DNA from: Flavobacterium anhuiense
GTDB lineage: Bacteria > Bacteroidota > Bacteroidia > Flavobacteriales > Flavobacteriaceae
Reading direction: 5' to 3'
Length of the DNA: 64,000 nucleotides
Assembly (NCBI RefSeq): GCF_900101855.1
Contig: NZ_FMVC01000006.1
Coordinates: forward strand, 62,001-126,000
Every line of letters begins with the position of its first letter. Positions within the stretch are counted from its first letter, which is position 1. The translations under genes were made by a program, and so were the position numbers. The notes under the pieces are model-generated. The model did not search any database. It saw only the letters and a program-made list of their open reading frames with translations, and was not told the origin of the DNA. Shown here one piece after another: positions 1 to 7,926 of the stretch.

Positions 1-164
1 AAAAAGGTAAGAACCCTATCGTAAAATTAACATCATTTGATAAACAACTTTTAGGTCAAGTTGCTGCGAAAATCAGAAGTTTCCGTAAGCCTGAGCCATA
101 CAAAGGAAAAGGTGTTAAATTTGTGGGTGAAGTATTAAGAAGAAAAGCAGGTAAATCAGCTTAA
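1..164 (+). CDS. rplF: 50S ribosomal protein L6, C-terminal part (cut by window start)
   Basis: The reading frame is open from base 3 and stops at 162-164, giving the last 53 residues or so of a protein. The segment IRSFRKPEPYKGKG is the conserved C-terminal signature of L6, which binds 23S rRNA near the sarcin-ricin loop. It lies 11 bases upstream of rplR, the normal order in the spc operon. The N-terminal two thirds are outside the window. Identity is secure because both motif and position agree. Confidence 0.95.
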   Translation, partial: KGKNPIVKLTSFDKQLLGQVAAKIRSFRKPEPYKGKGVKFVGEVLRRKAGKSA

Positions 165-175
165 AATATAAGATT

Positions 176-526
176 ATGTCATTAACAAAATCTGAAAGAA
201 GACAGAGAATTAAATTCAGAATTAGAAAATCGGTTAGTGGTACTGCTGCAAGACCTAGACTTTCTGTTTTTAGAAGTAATAAAGAAATTTACGCTCAAAT
301 TATTGATGATGTAAATGGAGTTACTATCTTAGCTGCATCTTCTAGAGAAAAAGAAATAGGAAAAGGTACTAACGTTGAAGTAGCTGCTGCTGTTGGAAAA
401 CTAGTTGCAGAGAAAGCGTTAAAAGCTGGGATTGATACCATCACTTTTGATAGAGGTGGATATTTATATCACGGTCGTATTAAATCATTAGCAGAAGGCG
501 CAAGAGCCGCTGGACTTAAATTCTAA
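176..526 (+). CDS. rplR: 50S ribosomal protein L18
   Basis: Encodes 116 residues, the usual length for bacterial L18, which binds 5S rRNA in the central protuberance of the large subunit. The basic N-terminus (KSERRQRIKFRIRK), the RPRLSVFRSNKEIYAQIID segment and the C-terminal FDRGGYLYHGRIKSLAEGAR are family signatures. It sits between rplF and rpsE with short gaps, as in the spc operon. No Shine-Dalgarno is visible before the ATG, which is normal for this phylum. Nothing is unusual in the gene itself. Confidence 0.97.
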   Translation: MSLTKSERRQRIKFRIRKSVSGTAARPRLSVFRSNKEIYAQIIDDVNGVTILAASSREKEIGKGTNVEVAAAVGKLVAEKALKAGIDTITFDRGGYLYHGRIKSLAEGARAAGLKF

Positions 527-532
527 TATATT

Positions 533-1054
533 ATGTCTAAATACAAAAATGTAGAATTGGTAAAACCTAGTGGTCTTGAATTAAAAGATCGTCTAGTTAG
601 TGTTAATCGTGTTACTAAAGTTACAAAAGGAGGTAGGGCTTTTGGTTTTTCTGCTATTGTAGTTGTAGGTGATGAAAATGGAGTAGTTGGTCACGGATTA
701 GGAAAATCTAAAGACGTTTCTGAAGCAATTGCGAAAGCAGTAGAAGATGCTAAGAAAAACTTAGTTAGAATTCCTTTAAATGGACAATCTGTTCCTCACG
801 AACAAAAAGGTAAATTTGGTGGTGCACGTGTATTCTTAATTCCAGCATCTCATGGTACTGGAGTTATTGCTGGTGGAGCTGTTCGTTCAGTTCTTGAGTC
901 AGTAGGTATTCACGATGTATTGTCTAAATCTCAAGGATCATCAAATCCACATAACGTAGTAAAAGCAACTTTTGATGCTTTATTGCAAATGAGAAGCGCT
1001 CACACTGTTGCAAAACAAAGAGGGGTTTCTTTAGAGAAAGTTTTTAAAGGTTAA
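533..1054 (+). CDS. rpsE: 30S ribosomal protein S5
   Basis: Encodes 173 residues with the double-stranded RNA-binding-like N-terminal S5 domain (RVTKVTKGGRAFGFSAIVVVGD) and the C-terminal S5 domain (PHEQKGKFGGARVFLIPASHGTGVIAGGAVR). S5 contributes to decoding accuracy and contacts S4 and S8. The gene starts six bases after the rplR stop codon and continues the standard rplR-rpsE-rpmD order. All conserved glycine-rich stretches appear intact. Confidence 0.97.
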   Translation: MSKYKNVELVKPSGLELKDRLVSVNRVTKVTKGGRAFGFSAIVVVGDENGVVGHGLGKSKDVSEAIAKAVEDAKKNLVRIPLNGQSVPHEQKGKFGGARVFLIPASHGTGVIAGGAVRSVLESVGIHDVLSKSQGSSNPHNVVKATFDALLQMRSAHTVAKQRGVSLEKVFKG

Positions 1055-1066
1055 TTCAAGGAAATT

Positions 1067-1249
1067 ATGGCTAAATTATTAGTAAAACAAGTAAGAAGCA
1101 AAATCAACTGTCCTCTTTCTCAAAAGAGAGGGTTGGAGGCTTTAGGTCTACGCAAAATTGGACAAGTTGTGGAGCATGAGTCAAATCCTGCTATCCTTGG
1201 GATGATAAACAAAGTTAAACACTTAGTTTCTGTTGAAGAAGCTAAATAA
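1067..1249 (+). CDS. rpmD: 50S ribosomal protein L30
   Basis: A 60-residue protein of the short bacterial L30 type. The pattern KQVRSKINCPLSQKRGLEALGLRKIGQVV is diagnostic, followed by the HESNPAILGMINKVKHLV helix. L30 binds 23S rRNA on the solvent side of the large subunit. It lies between rpsE and rplO, twelve bases from each neighbour. The small size is normal for the family, so this is a real gene and not a fragment. Confidence 0.96.
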   Translation: MAKLLVKQVRSKINCPLSQKRGLEALGLRKIGQVVEHESNPAILGMINKVKHLVSVEEAK

Positions 1250-1260
1250 CAAATACTGTT

Positions 1261-1713
1261 ATGAATTTAAGTAACTTACAACCTGCTGAAGGATCTACAC
1301 ACAATCAAAATAAAAGATTAGGTAGAGGAGAAGGTTCTGGAAAAGGTGGTACTGCTGCACGTGGACACAAAGGAGCAAAATCTCGTTCTGGTTATTCTAA
1401 AAAGATTGGTTTTGAAGGGGGACAAATGCCACTTCAAAGACGTGTACCTAAGTTTGGTTTCAAAAACATCAATCGTAAAGAATACGAAGGTGTTAATTTA
1501 GATACTCTTCAATTATTAGTTGATAACGGTGTAATTACTGATTCTGTTTCAATGGCAGATTTCGTAGCAAATCGTCTAGCTTCTAAAAATGAAATCGTTA
1601 AGATTTTAGGTAGAGGAGAATTGAAAGCAAAATTAAAAGTAACTGCCCACAAATTTACTGCTACTGCAAAAGCTGCTATTGAAGCTGCTGGTGGAGAAGC
1701 TGTAACTATATAA
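1261..1713 (+). CDS. rplO: 50S ribosomal protein L15
   Basis: Encodes 150 residues. The N-terminal half has the extended glycine- and arginine-rich tail typical of L15 (KRLGRGEGSGKGGTAARGHKG and GFEGGQMPLQRRVPKFGF), which penetrates the 50S core and helps late assembly. The C-terminal half is the globular part ending GRGELKAKLKVTAHKFTATA. It precedes secY by 13 bases, a gene order conserved in nearly all bacteria. Confidence 0.97.
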   Translation: MNLSNLQPAEGSTHNQNKRLGRGEGSGKGGTAARGHKGAKSRSGYSKKIGFEGGQMPLQRRVPKFGFKNINRKEYEGVNLDTLQLLVDNGVITDSVSMADFVANRLASKNEIVKILGRGELKAKLKVTAHKFTATAKAAIEAAGGEAVTI

Positions 1714-1726
1714 CTTATCTATTAAG

Positions 1727-3073
1727 ATGAAGAAATTTATTGAATCAATAAGTAATGTTTGGAAAATCGAAGAACTAAAGAATAGAATCTTAATTACTTT
1801 AGGATTACTTTTAGTATATCGTTTTGGAGCACACGTTACGCTTCCTGGAATTGACGCAACGCAATTGACTGGTTTAGCGGGACAAACTAAAAATGGTCTA
1901 GGATCTATTCTAGACATGTTCACCGGGGGTGCTTTCTCTAAAGCTTCAGTTTTTGCTTTAGGTATCATGCCTTATATTTCTGCGTCTATTGTTGTTCAGT
2001 TGATGGGGATTGCGATTCCATATTTACAAAAACTTCAAAATGATGGGGAAAGTGGTAGAAAAAAGATTAATCAAATCACTCGTTGGTTGACAATCGCTAT
2101 CACATTGGTTCAAGGTCCAACTTATATCTATAATTTATACAGAACATTGCCTAGTAATGCATTTTTGCTAGGCTTTAATTCACCTGAATTTTTGTTCTCG
2201 TCAGTTATTATCTTAGTTACTGGTACAATTTTTGCTATGTGGCTTGGAGAAAAAATTACAGATAAAGGTATTGGAAATGGTATTTCATTGTTAATTATGG
2301 TTGGTATTTTAGCTCGTTTACCACAAGCTTTTATCCAAGAGTTTACAACTCGTGTTACCAATAACAATGGAGGTCCAATGTTATTAGTTATTGAAATTAT
2401 TGTGTGGCTGTTAGTTATCATTTCTTGTGTATTGCTTACAATGGCAGTACGTAAAATCCCAGTACAGTATGCTCGTCGTACTACAACTGGAGATTACGAA
2501 CAAGATTTGGCAGGAGGTAATAGACAATGGATTCCTCTAAAGCTTAATGCTTCTGGAGTTATGCCAATAATTTTTGCTCAGGCAATTATGTTTATCCCTG
2601 CAGCTGTGGCTGGATTGTCTAAATCAGATACATCACAATCTATTGTTGGTGCATTTAGTAATATGTTTGGTTTCTGGTATAATTTTGTTTTTGCAACTTT
2701 AATTATTGTATTTACATTCTTTTATACTGCAATCACCGTTCCTACTAACAAAATGGCTGATGATTTAAAAAGAAGCGGTGGTTTTATCCCAGGCGTACGT
2801 CCAGGAGCAGAAACTTCTGATTTCCTTGATAAAGTGATGTCTTTAATAACTTTCCCAGGATCTTTATTCCTTGCTTTGATTGCTGTGTTCCCAGCTATTG
2901 TTGTAAGTATTATGGATGTACAACAATCTTGGGCAATGTTTTTTGGAGGTACCTCATTAATAATTATGGTTGGTGTTGCAATAGATACTATTCAACAGAT
3001 CAATTCATACTTGTTAAACAAACATTATGATGGTTTAATGAAGACTGGTAAAAATAGAAAAGCAGTAGCTTAA
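1727..3073 (+). CDS. secY: Preprotein translocase channel subunit SecY
   Basis: Encodes 448 residues with about ten hydrophobic membrane helices, the pore-forming subunit of the SecYEG channel in the inner membrane. Diagnostic segments are ALGIMPYISASIVVQLM in helix 2 and the cytoplasmic loops with RRTTTGDYEQDLAGG and DDLKRSGGFIPGVRPG, which contact SecA and the ribosome. The length matches the family. It is embedded in the ribosomal operon between rplO and infA as usual, so it is expected to be co-transcribed with them. Confidence 0.97.
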   Translation: MKKFIESISNVWKIEELKNRILITLGLLLVYRFGAHVTLPGIDATQLTGLAGQTKNGLGSILDMFTGGAFSKASVFALGIMPYISASIVVQLMGIAIPYLQKLQNDGESGRKKINQITRWLTIAITLVQGPTYIYNLYRTLPSNAFLLGFNSPEFLFSSVIILVTGTIFAMWLGEKITDKGIGNGISLLIMVGILARLPQAFIQEFTTRVTNNNGGPMLLVIEIIVWLLVIISCVLLTMAVRKIPVQYARRTTTGDYEQDLAGGNRQWIPLKLNASGVMPIIFAQAIMFIPAAVAGLSKSDTSQSIVGAFSNMFGFWYNFVFATLIIVFTFFYTAITVPTNKMADDLKRSGGFIPGVRPGAETSDFLDKVMSLITFPGSLFLALIAVFPAIVVSIMDVQQSWAMFFGGTSLIIMVGVAIDTIQQINSYLLNKHYDGLMKTGKNRKAVA

Positions 3074-3080
3074 TATATTT

Positions 3081-3296
3081 ATGGCAAAACAATCAGCAAT
3101 AGAACAAGACGGATCAATTATAGAAGCATTGTCAAATGCTATGTTCCGTGTAGAGTTAGAAAATGGACATATTGTAATTGCTCATATTTCTGGTAAAATG
3201 CGAATGCATTACATCAAATTATTACCTGGTGATAAAGTGAAACTAGAAATGAGTCCTTACGATTTGTCAAAAGCAAGAATTACTTATCGATATTAA
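3081..3296 (+). CDS. infA: Translation initiation factor IF-1
   Basis: A 71-residue OB-fold protein. The sequence GSIIEALSNAMFRVELENGH and SGKMRMHYIKLLPGDKVKLEMSPYDL carries all the standard IF-1 blocks. IF-1 binds the 30S A site during initiation and stimulates IF-2 and IF-3. The gene lies 7 bases after secY and 12 bases before rpmJ, an order also seen in other phyla. The start is clear because no further upstream ATG is in frame. Confidence 0.97.
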   Translation: MAKQSAIEQDGSIIEALSNAMFRVELENGHIVIAHISGKMRMHYIKLLPGDKVKLEMSPYDLSKARITYRY

Positions 3297-3308
3297 AGGA
3301 TATTCACT

Positions 3309-3425
3309 ATGAAAGTTAGAGCATCAGTAAAAAAGAGAAGTGCCGAGTGCATTATCGTGCGTAGAAAAGGGAGACTGTACGTAATAAACAAAAAGAATCC
3401 TAGATTTAAACAAAGACAAGGATAA
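3309..3425 (+). CDS. rpmJ: 50S ribosomal protein L36, zinc-free form
   Basis: A 38-residue protein read directly from the ATG at 3309: it begins MKVRASVKKRSAE, keeps a single Cys at residue 14 and ends RFKQRQG. The usual zinc-binding form of L36 has three cysteines and a histidine; here residue 11 is Ser and the later Cys and His are absent, so this is the C-minus, zinc-independent version. It fills the gap between infA and rpsM, as expected, and its stop codon lies three bases before the rpsM ATG. Confidence 0.95.
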   Translation: MKVRASVKKRSAECIIVRRKGRLYVINKKNPRFKQRQG

Positions 3426-3427
3426 TT

Positions 3428-3802
3428 ATGGCAAGAATAGCAGGGGTAGATATCCCAAAAAACAAAAGAGGTGTTATTGCACTTACCTATATCTTCGGAT
3501 TAGGAAAAAGTAGAGCTATTGAGATTTTAGAAAAAGCTCAAGTTAGCCAAGATAAAAAAGTTCAAGATTGGAATGATGATGAAATCGGAGCAATTCGTGA
3601 AGCTGTTTCATTTTACAAAATTGAAGGAGAATTACGTTCTGAAATTTCTTTAAACATTAAACGTTTAATGGATATTGGATGTTACAGAGGAATTCGTCAC
3701 AGATCTGGTCTTCCATTAAGAGGACAAAGAACTAAAAACAACTCAAGAACAAGAAAAGGTAAAAGAAAAACTGTTGCTAACAAGAAAAAAGCAACTAAAT
3801 AA
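3428..3802 (+). CDS. rpsM: 30S ribosomal protein S13
   Basis: Encodes 124 residues. The N-terminal ARIAGVDIPKNKRGVIALTYIFGLG and the C-terminal YRGIRHRSGLPLRGQRTKNN are canonical S13 motifs; the basic tail (RKGKRKTVANKKKA) reaches toward the P-site tRNA. S13 sits in the 30S head and forms intersubunit bridges. It begins the rpsM-rpsK-rpsD-rpoA-rplQ group of the alpha operon. Family length is normal. Confidence 0.97.
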   Translation: MARIAGVDIPKNKRGVIALTYIFGLGKSRAIEILEKAQVSQDKKVQDWNDDEIGAIREAVSFYKIEGELRSEISLNIKRLMDIGCYRGIRHRSGLPLRGQRTKNNSRTRKGKRKTVANKKKATK

Positions 3803-3810
3803 TAAGTAAT

Positions 3811-4194
3811 ATGGCTAAAGCAACTGCAAAAAAACGTAAAGTTATCGTTGAATCAACGGGTGAGGCTCATATTTCTGCCACTTTTAATAACATTATTATT
3901 TCTTTGACTAATAAGAAAGGTGAAGTTATCTCTTGGTCTTCAGCTGGTAAAATGGGTTTCAGAGGTTCAAAAAAGAACACTCCTTATGCAGCTCAAATGG
4001 CAGCAGAAGATTGCACTAAAGTAGCACTTGAGGCAGGACTTAAAAAAGTAAAAGTTTATGTAAAAGGACCAGGTAACGGACGTGAGTCTGCTATCCGTTC
4101 TATTCATAACGGTGGAATTGAAGTTACTGAAATTATTGATGTTACTCCAATGCCACACAACGGATGTCGTCCTCCAAAAAGACGTAGAGTTTAA
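3811..4194 (+). CDS. rpsK: 30S ribosomal protein S11
   Basis: Encodes 127 residues with the S11 signatures HISATFNNIIISLTNKKGEV and KVYVKGPGNGRESAIRSI, and the C-terminal DVTPMPHNGCRPPKRRRV. S11 lines the mRNA exit region on the 30S platform. It is separated from rpsM by eight bases. A longer gap of 92 bases separates it from rpsD and contains the inverted repeat described separately. Confidence 0.97.
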   Translation: MAKATAKKRKVIVESTGEAHISATFNNIIISLTNKKGEVISWSSAGKMGFRGSKKNTPYAAQMAAEDCTKVALEAGLKKVKVYVKGPGNGRESAIRSIHNGGIEVTEIIDVTPMPHNGCRPPKRRRV

Positions 4195-4217
4195 TTTTTT
4201 ATTTTTATAGTATAATC

Positions 4218-4271
4218 AAGGTAGAACATAAATTATCGAAGGATTAGACCTGAATTCATAATTTCTACCTT
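4218..4271 (+). promoter_or_regulatory. Inverted-repeat leader upstream of rpsD, candidate S4 autoregulatory element
   Basis: A perfect 9-base inverted repeat, AAGGTAGAA at 4218-4226 and TTCTACCTT at 4263-4271, encloses 36 bases and is followed by AAAA and a run of eight T at about 4276-4283, just before the rpsD ATG at 4287. A competing pairing, AAATTAT with ATAATTT, overlaps the 3' arm. S4 is a known autoregulator in other bacteria, and S4 leaders have been proposed in Bacteroidota, so a feedback leader or attenuator is plausible. I have not folded or matched it. Confidence 0.5.
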
Positions 4272-4286
4272 AAAATTTTTTTTAAA

Positions 4287-4892
4287 ATGGCAAGATATAC
4301 TGGTCCTAAAACCAAAATCGCTCGTAAATTTGGCGAGGCAATCTTCGGAGATGATAAATCTTTCGAAAAAAGAAATTACCCACCTGGACAACACGGGATG
4401 GCTAAAAAAAGAGGAAAAAAATCTGAGTACGCTGTTCAGTTAATGGAAAAGCAAAAAGCTAAATATTCTTACGGAATTTTAGAAAAACAATTCAGAAATT
4501 TATTCGAAAAAGCATCAGCGACTAAAGGAGTAACTGGTGAAGTTCTATTACAATTATGCGAAGCAAGATTAGATAATGTTGTTTTTAGAATGGGAATTGC
4601 TCCATCTAGAAGAGGTGCGCGTCAAATCGTTTCTCACAGACACATTACTGTAAATGGAGAGGTAGTTAATATTCCTTCTTACCACCTTAAGCCTGGTGAT
4701 AAAGTTGCAGTTCGTGAAAAATCTAAATCTTTAGAAGCTATCGAACGTTCTTTATCAAATTCAAGTCATGTTTATGAATGGATTACTTGGAACAATGATC
4801 TTAAAGAAGGAACTTTCGTTTCTGTACCTGCAAGACTTCAAATTCCAGAAAACATTAAAGAACAATTAATCGTAGAGTTGTACAACAAATAA
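4287..4892 (+). CDS. rpsD: 30S ribosomal protein S4, zinc-free form
   Basis: Encodes 201 residues. The start [17 protein letters not shown] lacks the N-terminal zinc-binding cysteines of the C-plus form, so this is C-minus. RNYPPGQHG, the [11 protein letters not shown] helix and the S4 RNA-binding domain ([17 protein letters not shown]) follow. S4 nucleates 30S assembly and in several bacteria represses its own operon. The 92-base gap before it is the largest within this part of the operon and holds a candidate leader. Confidence 0.97.
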
Positions 4893-4913
4893 TAATTGAC
4901 TTAGTCGAAATTT

Positions 4914-5906
4914 ATGGCAATATTTAATTTTCAAAAGCCCGATAAAGTTATCATGATCGATTCAACCGATTTTGAAGGTAAATTTGAATTTAGACCTTTG
5001 GAACCTGGTTACGGATTGACAGTTGGTAATGCACTTAGAAGAGTTTTGCTTTCAGCATTAGAAGGTTATGCAATTACATCTGTTCGTATCGAAGGTGTAG
5101 ATCATGAGTTTTCTACTATTTCAGGTGTTGTTGAAGATGTTACCGAAATTATCCTTAATCTAAAACAAGTACGTTTCAAACGTCAGATCGAAGATATCGA
5201 TAATGAATCAGTTACTATTTCTGTTTCTGGTAAAGATCAATTAACAGCAGGTGATTTTCAGAAATTTATTTCAGGTTTCCAAGTTCTAAATCCAGACCTT
5301 GTTATCTGTAACTTAGATTCTAAAATCAAATTGAATTTCGATTTAACTATCGAAAAAGGTAGAGGATACGTGCCTGCTGAAGAGAACAAAAAACAGAATG
5401 CTGCAATTGGAACGATTTTTACAGATTCTATTTTTACTCCGGTAAAAAATGTAAAATATGCAATCGAAAATTTCCGTGTAGAGCAAAAAACAGATTACGA
5501 AAAATTAGTTTTTGAAATCAAAACTGATGGATCTATCAATCCTAAAGATGCTCTTACTGAAGCTGCTAAAGTTTTAATTCACCATTTCATGTTATTCTCT
5601 GACGAAAGAATTACACTTGAGGCTGACGAAATTGCACAAACAGAATCGTATGATGAAGAGTCATTGCATATGAGACAATTGCTTAAAACTAAGCTTGTTG
5701 ATATGGATTTATCTGTGAGAGCATTAAATTGCTTGAAAGCGGCTGAAGTTGATACACTTGGTGATTTAGTATCGTTCAATAAAAATGACCTAATGAAATT
5801 CCGTAATTTTGGTAAAAAATCTTTAACTGAACTTGATGAACTTGTTGCAGTGAAGAATTTAACTTTCGGAATGGATTTAGCTAAATACAAATTAGATAAA
5901 GAATAA
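4914..5906 (+). CDS. rpoA: RNA polymerase alpha subunit
   Basis: Encodes 330 residues, the normal length. The N-terminal domain has the dimerisation and assembly motif PLEPGYGLTVGNALRRVLLSALEG, and the C-terminal domain (from about residue 255) has the helix-hairpin-helix region SVRALNCLKAAEVDTLGDLV and FGKKSLTEL used for UP-element and activator contact. It follows rpsD by 21 bases and precedes rplQ with a 62-base gap. Confidence 0.98.
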   Translation: MAIFNFQKPDKVIMIDSTDFEGKFEFRPLEPGYGLTVGNALRRVLLSALEGYAITSVRIEGVDHEFSTISGVVEDVTEIILNLKQVRFKRQIEDIDNESVTISVSGKDQLTAGDFQKFISGFQVLNPDLVICNLDSKIKLNFDLTIEKGRGYVPAEENKKQNAAIGTIFTDSIFTPVKNVKYAIENFRVEQKTDYEKLVFEIKTDGSINPKDALTEAAKVLIHHFMLFSDERITLEADEIAQTESYDEESLHMRQLLKTKLVDMDLSVRALNCLKAAEVDTLGDLVSFNKNDLMKFRNFGKKSLTELDELVAVKNLTFGMDLAKYKLDKE

Positions 5907-5910
5907 TTTA

Positions 5911-5952
5911 CTTCATATTTTGCTCTCCATGGTGGATTGTAGCAAGATGAAG
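5911..5952 (+). promoter_or_regulatory. Nested hairpin leader between rpoA and rplQ
   Basis: Three nested complementary pairs lie between the rpoA stop and the rplQ start: CTTCAT 5911-5916 with ATGAAG 5947-5952, TTGCT 5920-5924 with AGCAA 5941-5945, and TCCA 5926-5929 with TGGA 5933-5936. Together they form an interrupted hairpin 16 bases upstream of the rplQ ATG with no following T-run, which argues against a terminator. It could be an L17 autoregulatory leader or a processing site. This is an inference from pairing only. Confidence 0.4.
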
Positions 5953-5968
5953 ATAAAAAAAACACGTC

Positions 5969-6460
5969 ATGAGACACGGAAAAAAATTCAACCACTTAAG
6001 CAGACAGACTGGACATAGAAAAGCTATGTTAGCTAATATGGCTTGTTCTCTTATTGAGCACAAACGTATTAACACTACTGTTGCTAAAGCTAAAGCGCTT
6101 AAACAATTTGTTGAGCCTTTAATCACAAAATCAAAAGAGGATACGACTCACAATCGTCGTATTGTTTTTGCTTACTTACGTAACAAATACGCTGTAACTG
6201 ATTTGTTCAGAGATGTTGCTGCTAAAGTAGGTGACCGTCCAGGTGGATACACACGTATCATTAAAGTTGGAAATCGTTTGGGAGATAACGCTGATATGGC
6301 GATGATCGAACTTGTTGACTTCAATGAACTTTACAACGGAGGTAAAAAAGAAGTTAAAAAAGCGAAAAGCCGTCGTGGTGGTAAAGCTAAAAAAGCTGAA
6401 ACTGCTGCTCCTGAAGCCCCTGCTGCTGAATCAGAAACGACTACTGAAGCTTCTGAATAA
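5969..6460 (+). CDS. rplQ: 50S ribosomal protein L17 with acidic/alanine-rich tail
   Basis: Encodes 163 residues. Residues 1 to about 125 form the L17 core (MRHGKKFNHLSRQTGHRKAM, LIEHKRINTTVAKAKALKQFVEPL, RPGGYTRIIKVGNRLGDNADMA). The remaining residues form a low-complexity tail, first lysine-rich (KKEVKKAKSRRGGKAKKAE) then Ala/Glu/Thr-rich, which is common in Bacteroidota L17 and absent from the 127-residue E. coli protein. It is the last gene of the ribosomal operon and is followed by a terminator. Confidence 0.96.
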   Translation: MRHGKKFNHLSRQTGHRKAMLANMACSLIEHKRINTTVAKAKALKQFVEPLITKSKEDTTHNRRIVFAYLRNKYAVTDLFRDVAAKVGDRPGGYTRIIKVGNRLGDNADMAMIELVDFNELYNGGKKEVKKAKSRRGGKAKKAETAAPEAPAAESETTTEASE

Positions 6461-6487
6461 TTATGAAAGTAATCATTCTATAAAGAT

Positions 6488-6524
6488 AAAGGATAAACTA
6501 ATTTTTAGTTTATCCTTTTTTTTT
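6488..6524 (+). terminator. Intrinsic terminator ending the ribosomal operon
   Basis: A 13-base stem (AAAGGATAAACTA pairing with TAGTTTATCCTTT) around a short T-rich loop is followed directly by a run of T. It lies 28 bases after the rplQ stop codon and before a promoter-like sequence for carA, the expected place for the operon to end. Confidence 0.85.
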
Positions 6525-6602
6525 GATTTTTTTGAAACTGCAAAAATCTAACTTATTTAAAATGATAGGTTTTATTTTTACGAGTGAAAGTTTTAAAAAA
6601 TC

Positions 6603-6633
6603 TTGGAAGGGCTATTTTAAAGAAGTAAATTTG
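6603..6633 (+). promoter_or_regulatory. Bacteroidota-type promoter for carA
   Basis: TTG at 6603-6605, a 20-base spacer and TAAATTTG at 6626-6633 match the Flavobacterium/Bacteroides primary sigma consensus TTG-N(about 19-21)-TAnnTTTG. The predicted start of transcription near 6640 would leave a leader of about 65 bases before the carA ATG at 6706. The same 20-base spacing recurs at two other predicted promoters in this window. Confidence 0.65.
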
Positions 6634-6705
6634 CAAAATTCTAATTACACTTAAAACCTTGATTAGGTTTTATAACTTGATTAAAAAAACAATACAAATT
6701 AAATA

Positions 6706-7815
6706 ATGAAATACACAACACGACAAAGCGCCATTTTATTACTAAGTGATGGAACAATTTTTCACGGAAAGTCTATCGGTATTAGCGGTAAAACTTTTGG
6801 TGAAGTTTGTTTTAATACTGGAATGACAGGATATCAAGAGATTTTTACAGATCCTTCGTATTTTGGTCAAATTATGGTTACTACTAATCCGCATATCGGG
6901 AATTACGGTATAAATGATTTAGAAGTTGAATCAGACAGCGTGAAAATTGCTGGTTTAGTTTGTAAAAACTTTAGTTTTAATTATTCTAGGGAAGGTGCTT
7001 CAGGAAGTCTGGAGGATTATTTTACAAAACAAAATCTTATTTGTATTTCTGATGTTGATACTCGCGCTCTTGTAAGTTACATTCGCGATAATGGTGCAAT
7101 GAATGCTGTTATTTGTACAGATGGAACTTCAATTGAAGATCTTAAAAAAGAATTAGCAAATGTTCCAAATATGGAAGGTCTTGAGCTGGCATCAAAAGTG
7201 TCTACGAAAGAACCTTATTTTGTTGGAGATGAAAATGCTACATATAAAATATCAGCGCTTGATTTGGGAATTAAAAAGAATATTCTAAGAAACTTTGCAA
7301 AGAGAGATTGTTATATTAAGGTTTTTCCTTATGACACAACTTATGAAGAATTAAGCGCATTTAATCCAGATGGTTATTTCTTGTCAAATGGACCCGGTGA
7401 CCCAGATCCTTTACATGGAGTAATAGATGTTGCTAAAAAAATTATTGCAGATGATAAGCCTTTGTTTGGAATTTGTTTAGGACATCAGATTATTGCCTTA
7501 GCCAATGGGGTTCAGACTTACAAAATGTTTGGCGGACACCGAGGTATTAATCATCCTGTAAAAAATCTTCTTACTGGTAAAGGAGAGATTACTTCTCAAA
7601 ATCATGGATTTGCTGTAAAAAGGGAAGCTTTAGAAGGTCATCCAGAATTAGAGCTTACACATATACACCTAAATGATGATACTGTTGCTGGAATGAGAAT
7701 GAAAAATAAGAATTGTTTTTCAGTCCAATATCACCCAGAAGCTAGTCCAGGACCACATGATTCTTCTTATTTATTTGATCAATTTGTGGAGAATATTAAA
7801 ACTAGCAAAGTCTAA
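6706..7815 (+). CDS. carA: Carbamoyl-phosphate synthase small (glutamine amidotransferase) subunit
   Basis: Encodes 369 residues. The N-terminal CarA domain (FNTGMTGYQEIFTDPSYFGQ) is followed by a class I glutaminase domain with LSNGPGDP, the nucleophile Cys257 in GICLGHQ, and the catalytic pair His343 and Glu345 in QYHPEAS. It hydrolyses glutamine and passes ammonia to CarB to make carbamoyl phosphate for pyrimidine and arginine synthesis. carB is not next to it, so the two subunits are encoded apart. It has its own promoter and is not part of the ribosomal operon. Confidence 0.96.
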   Translation: MKYTTRQSAILLLSDGTIFHGKSIGISGKTFGEVCFNTGMTGYQEIFTDPSYFGQIMVTTNPHIGNYGINDLEVESDSVKIAGLVCKNFSFNYSREGASGSLEDYFTKQNLICISDVDTRALVSYIRDNGAMNAVICTDGTSIEDLKKELANVPNMEGLELASKVSTKEPYFVGDENATYKISALDLGIKKNILRNFAKRDCYIKVFPYDTTYEELSAFNPDGYFLSNGPGDPDPLHGVIDVAKKIIADDKPLFGICLGHQIIALANGVQTYKMFGGHRGINHPVKNLLTGKGEITSQNHGFAVKREALEGHPELELTHIHLNDDTVAGMRMKNKNCFSVQYHPEASPGPHDSSYLFDQFVENIKTSKV

Positions 7816-7832
7816 AACGATGTAGTTAATAA

Positions 7833-7864
7833 ATAAACGGGTTTAATGAGTAAAGCTCGTTTAT
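7833..7864 (+). terminator. Hairpin between carA and eno, weak terminator
   Basis: ATAAACG at 7833-7839 pairs with CGTTTAT at 7858-7864, and the stem can extend inward through G-U and A-U pairs to about 13 pairs with an eight-base loop. The following sequence is AT-rich but lacks an unbroken T-run, so termination may be partial. It is the only terminator candidate between carA and eno. Confidence 0.4.
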
Positions 7865-7926
7865 AGTATTAAATATTTTTATAATTTCGAAAAAAAAATA
7901 TAATTTATTAATAAAAAACAAAAATA

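Noticed and set aside
1633..1968. Open frame of 111 codons on the - strand over rplO and secY
   Set aside because: It lies antisense to two conserved genes, and its protein is low-complexity with no family features.
5579..6126. Two antisense open frames across rpoA and rplQ
   Set aside because: Both are shadows of conserved genes; the serine-rich translation is typical of reading AT-rich coding sequence backwards.
6312..6551. Open frame of 79 codons starting inside rplQ
   Set aside because: It is the out-of-frame reading of the repetitive rplQ tail (Lys/Leu runs) and extends only through the terminator.
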